From Burkholderiaceae bacterium (lineage in GTDB: Bacteria > Pseudomonadota > Gammaproteobacteria > Burkholderiales > Burkholderiaceae_D): a stretch of 7,316 bases of DNA. Below the pieces are notes generated by a model. It was not told the origin of the DNA. It made no database searches and worked only from the letters and a program-made list of their open reading frames with translations. The stretch is taken from contig JACMLV010000083.1 in the NCBI GenBank assembly GCA_014379395.1, forward strand, positions 1 to 7,316. The letters run 5' to 3'. Made by a program: the position numbers and the translations under genes. Positions 5,646 to 7,316 of this stretch are shown here, one piece after another (within the stretch, counting starts at the first letter, position 1; every line of letters starts with the position of its first letter).

Positions 5646-6827
5646 GGCGAGGGCTTCGGCCGGCTGAACGATGTTTTCCGCCGCCTTGTTCGACCAGTTG
5701 TTGCGGGTGAAGGTGATGACGGCGGCGATCTCGGTGTCCGACAGCTGCGGCCAGGGCGGCATCGGGGCCGGGAAGGCGCCGCTGTTCTTGCCCTTGAGCA
5801 GAACGTTGATGTGCGCCGCCTTCGGCCCGTTGACCACCGGCGAGCCGTCGAGCGCGGCGAAGGCGCCCGGCACGCCCTTGCCGTTGGCCTGGTGGCAGGC
5901 CACGCAGTTGGCGTTGTAGACCTGCTCGCCGCGCGCCTTCAGCTCGGCGATGGTCCAGGTCTTGTTCGGATCGTCGGCCGCCGCCAGCATCTTGGCCTGC
6001 TGCAAGCCGACCCAGTTCTTGTAGTCGTCGGCCGAGACCACCCGCACCACCACCGGCATGAAGGCGTGCTCCTTGCCGCACAACTCGGCGCAGTGGCCGC
6101 GGAACACGCCGATGTGATCCGAGCGGAACCAGGTGTCGCGCACGAAGCCGGGAATGGCGTCCTGCTTGACGCCCAGGGCCGGCACCCACCAGGCGTGGAT
6201 CACGTCGTTGGCGGTCAAGACCAGGCGGATCTTCTTGTTGACCGGCACCACCACCTCGTTGTCGACTTCGAGCAGGTAGTTCTCGCCGCGCGCCTCGGTC
6301 GGCGCCACGCCGGGCGAACCGACCTGGGCGCGCGGGGTGGCCAGGCTCGACAGGAAGGAGATGCCCTCGCCCTCGCCCTTCAGGTAATCGTAGCCCCACT
6401 TCCACTGCATGCCGGTGGCCTTGATGGTGATGTCGGCGCCGCTGGTGTCCTTCATGCCGACCACGGTCTTGGTGGCCGGCAGCGCCATGCCGATGATGAT
6501 CAGGAAGGGCACGATGGTCCAGGCCACTTCGACGGCGGTGCTCTCGTGGAAGATGGCGGCCTTGTGGCCGACCGATTTGCGGTGTTTGAAGATCGAATAG
6601 AACATCACGCCGAACACGGCCACGAAGATGACCAGGCAGACCACCATCATCCAGGTGTGCAGATCGTAGATCTGGGAGGCGATCGGGGTGACCGGCGGCT
6701 GCAGGTTCAGTTCGCGCTGGAACGGTCGCCCGGTGACCGGCGGCTCGTCGGCCGCTTGGGCCGCCAGGGCGGCCGCGCCCAGCGCCAGACCGAGTATCAA
6801 CGATGACAATCGCGTGACCTGTCTCAT
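5634..6827 (-). CDS. coxB: Cytochrome c oxidase subunit II with fused cytochrome c domain (caa3-type)
   Basis: A 397-residue subunit that takes electrons from cytochrome c to CuA and on to haem a of CoxA. Domains: a signal peptide ending AQA/ADE (about 1-26), two membrane helices (about 58-80 and 100-122), a periplasmic cupredoxin domain and a C-terminal cytochrome c domain. CuA ligands: H211 in VIHAWWVPALG, and C246, E248, C250, H254, M257 in GHCAELCGKEHAFM. The haem c site is CVACH (C308, C311, H312), with likely distal ligand M356 in PAPMPPWPQLSD. The cytochrome domain makes this a caa3-type subunit II. ATG 6827 is chosen because it puts the signal peptide at the N-terminus. GGGG lies 5 nt upstream (6836-6833), a weak and rather close ribosome site; an in-frame ATG at 6842 is possible but has none. 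This is the first gene of the cluster. Confidence 0.98.
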   Translation of the reverse strand: MRQVTRLSSLILGLALGAAALAAQAADEPPVTGRPFQRELNLQPPVTPIASQIYDLHTWMMVVCLVIFVAVFGVMFYSIFKHRKSVGHKAAIFHESTAVEVAWTIVPFLIIIGMALPATKTVVGMKDTSGADITIKATGMQWKWGYDYLKGEGEGISFLSSLATPRAQVGSPGVAPTEARGENYLLEVDNEVVVPVNKKIRLVLTANDVIHAWWVPALGVKQDAIPGFVRDTWFRSDHIGVFRGHCAELCGKEHAFMPVVVRVVSADDYKNWVGLQQAKMLAAADDPNKTWTIAELKARGEQVYNANCVACHQANGKGVPGAFAALDGSPVVNGPKAAHINVLLKGKNSGAFPAPMPPWPQLSDTEIAAVITFTRNNWSNKAAENIVQPAEALAARK

Positions 6828-6828
6828 G

Positions 6829-6873
6829 TTATCCCCAACCATCAAAAATGGATCGTTGACGGTGCCGGGCCAT
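6829..6873 (-). CDS. Possible 14-codon upstream ORF in the coxB leader
   Basis: ATG at 6873 opens a frame encoding MARHRQRSIFDGWG. It ends in TAA at 6831-6829, one base before the coxB start codon. That spacing is what translational coupling would need, and the coxB ribosome site is weak and lies within this ORF. Against it, there is no clear Shine-Dalgarno before 6873, and such short frames occur by chance. Treat it as a candidate only. Confidence 0.2.
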   Translation of the reverse strand: MARHRQRSIFDGWG

Positions 6874-6911
6874 CGCTGCGCCGAGCCGCCGCCACTCCGC
6901 AATCCGCGCCG

Positions 6912-6924
6912 GCCTGGACCAGGC
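6912..6924. repeat. 6+6 bp palindrome in the coxB leader
   Basis: GCCTGG and CCAGGC (6912-6917 and 6919-6924) flank a single A. The centre is too tight for an RNA hairpin, so if it is functional it would be a dyad site in DNA. In a GC-rich leader a match of this length could be chance. Confidence 0.25.
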
Positions 6925-6949
6925 GGCGCACTACTCGCTTGCTTTGATG

Positions 6950-6972
6950 CGGCTCCCGCAAGCAGGGAGCCG
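6950..6972. repeat. Perfect 8-bp stem hairpin in the coxB leader
   Basis: CGGCTCCC (6950-6957) and GGGAGCCG (6965-6972) are perfect inverted arms around a 7-nt loop. All but one of the pairs are G-C, so the stem should be stable in RNA. No T-tract follows on either strand, so it is not a standard intrinsic terminator. In the cox transcript it would sit about 125 nt before the coxB start, where it could affect RNA stability, pausing or a regulator. Confidence 0.55.
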
Positions 6973-7064
6973 GTGCGACAACTCCATTGGCCCGGAAAAA
7001 GCGGGACGGATGCTCGGTCGGTCAGGAAAAGCTGGCCGGATCAAGGCGGAAAACCGGGCTCGAC

Positions 7065-7085
7065 TGTTGACAAAAACGGTCAACA
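7065..7085. promoter_or_regulatory. 7+7 bp inverted repeat at the predicted coxB transcription start (candidate operator)
   Basis: TGTTGAC (7065-7071) and GTCAACA (7079-7085) are perfect inverted arms around AAAAACG. The element begins immediately downstream of the minus-strand TATAAT box (7091-7086), so it would cover the start point of the coxB transcript. That placement suits a repressor operator or a hairpin at the 5' end of the RNA. The spacing does not match the FNR/CRP type (4-6 nt between half sites). The regulator is unknown. Confidence 0.5.
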
Positions 7086-7093
7086 ATTATAAG
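7067..7093 (+). promoter_or_regulatory. Weak candidate rightward promoter
   Basis: A consensus TTGACA (7067-7072) is followed by TATAAG (7088-7093) with a 15-bp spacer, shorter than the optimal 17. It would point away from coxB toward the right edge, and its -10 box shares bases with the leftward TATAAT. TTGACA is also part of the inverted repeat, so the match may be incidental. Confidence 0.3.
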
Positions 7094-7114
7094 CACGAAT
7101 TTAGCCGCACATAA
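7086..7114 (-). promoter_or_regulatory. Candidate sigma-70 promoter for the cox operon
   Basis: TATAAT on the minus strand (7091-7086) is a perfect -10 box in the AT-rich part of the upstream region. At 17 bp spacing the -35 position reads TTATGT (7114-7109), a poor match, so the promoter may need an activator. Initiation about 7 bases downstream would give a leader of roughly 250 nt before coxB. Confidence 0.5.
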
Positions 7115-7298
7115 ACAAATAATCCACTTTTCTCGCGATATGTTGGTTCAGCTCGGTTCGCTTGGCGCTGAATTCGAGCAACTATTTGTCGAAACCGTTT
7201 GATTTTCCGGCAAAAGAACGGGCGCCGGACTGCGCCAGATCGACTGTGCGGCAGGGGCCGGCCGGCGGCGTCTGGCGTGGCGCAGGAGATGGCGGGAA

Positions 7299-7316
7299 AT
7301 GGGAGGAACGAAGAAA
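7299..7316 (+). CDS. Possible 5' end of a divergent gene cut by the window edge
   Basis: ATG 7299 reads M-G-G-T-K-K to the last base, with AGGAG 10 nt upstream (7284-7288). Another reading uses the GGGAGGA at 7301-7307 as a ribosome site for a start codon just past the edge. Only six codons are visible, so no identity can be given and it may not be a gene. Confidence 0.2.

Larger units (their letters stand above)
6828..7316. other. 489-nt non-coding region upstream of coxB
   Basis: No convincing complete gene is present on either strand. The right half (about 7085-7225) is distinctly richer in A+T than the coding DNA. The left half (6828-7060) is GC-rich and would be the 5' leader of the cox transcript if the TATAAT at 7091-7086 is used. 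Minus-strand frames entering from the right edge reach stops without recognisable protein similarity. Individual elements (promoter, inverted repeat, hairpin, mini-ORF, edge start codon) are listed separately. Confidence 0.7.

Noticed and set aside
4006..5667. 553-codon plus-strand open frame antisense to coxA
   Set aside because: Its product is a low-complexity mix of H, D, E, R, Q and G without helices or motifs. It is the stop-poor shadow of a GC-rich gene whose catalytic residues are all accounted for on the minus strand.
5619..6806. 395-codon plus-strand open frame opposite coxB
   Set aside because: It has the same shadow character (H/D/G/R-rich), while the minus strand encodes a complete subunit II with all metal ligands.
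6828..6902. Extended coxB start 25 codons upstream (TTG at 6902)
   Set aside because: It would place a polar stretch before the signal peptide. ATG 6827 gives a proper signal sequence at the N-terminus.
6950..6972. Intrinsic terminator
   Set aside because: The stem is strong, but no T-rich tract follows on either strand and it lies between the predicted promoter and the gene.
7065..7085. FNR/CRP-type binding site
   Set aside because: The TTGAC...GTCAA half sites are 7 nt apart rather than 4-6 and lack the usual TTGAT/TGTGA cores.
6688..7092. 134-codon plus-strand frame from coxB into the upstream region
   Set aside because: Its first third is antisense to coxB and the rest covers the leader and palindrome. 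It has no recognisable domain and no ribosome site.
7147..7172. Inverted repeat TTCAGC...GCTGAA in the upstream region
   Set aside because: The arms are only 6 bp with a 14-nt spacer, which is expected by chance in a region this long.
7093..7316. C-terminal end of a minus-strand gene entering from the right edge
   Set aside because: All three minus frames hit stops within about 45-75 codons, with no recognisable protein features.

Overview
The window (about 65% G+C by eye) carries most of the locus for an aa3/caa3-type cytochrome c oxidase: three catalytic subunits plus assembly factors. All confident genes but one lie on the minus strand. The gene order coxB-coxA-(46-aa small protein)-ctaG/cox11-DUF2970-coxC-[DUF2909 on the other strand]-SURF1-SCO-like-ctaA/cox15 is typical of Betaproteobacteria of the order Burkholderiales. 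The GC-rich codon use and the proteins suggest an Oxalobacteraceae-like member (Massilia/Duganella/Janthinobacterium relatives). That placement is inference from synteny and sequence memory, not from a search.

Layout, read in the direction of minus-strand transcription (right to left). 7316-6828 is a 489-base non-coding region with an AT-rich core. It holds a TATAAT box, a perfect 7+7 bp inverted repeat at the predicted start point, and a strong hairpin in what would be a leader of roughly 250 nt. Next come coxB (6827-5634, subunit II with a fused C-terminal cytochrome c domain), coxA (5607-4012, subunit I), a 46-codon single-membrane-segment assembly protein (4015-3875), ctaG/cox11 (3878-3333), a 69-aa DUF2970 membrane protein (3321-3112) and coxC (3058-2198, subunit III). 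A 66-aa DUF2909 'twin transmembrane' protein (1979-2179) sits on the plus strand, convergent with coxC and divergent from SURF1. SURF1 (1941-1228), an SCO-like thioredoxin-fold protein with a GTG start (1241-585) and ctaA/cox15 (580 to beyond base 1, cut by the window edge) follow.

How they work together: CoxB accepts electrons from cytochrome c, through its own haem c and CuA. CoxA reduces oxygen at haem a3-CuB and pumps protons, and CoxC stabilises the core. CtaG delivers copper to CuB, the SCO-like protein is a candidate for copper or thiol handling at CuA, CtaA makes haem A and SURF1 helps its insertion. Haem O synthase (ctaB/cyoE) and a canonical SCO1 are not in the window; they commonly follow ctaA and may lie beyond its left end.

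Most of the window is a conserved, known system; I see no mobile element, CRISPR array, RNA gene or phage gene. The points worth a second look are small-scale. They are two tandem duplications that each copy a gene's stop codon (coxB and DUF2970), the palindrome at the coxB promoter, the long leader with a hairpin and an upstream mini-ORF, the very short genes, and the opposite-strand gene splitting the cluster.
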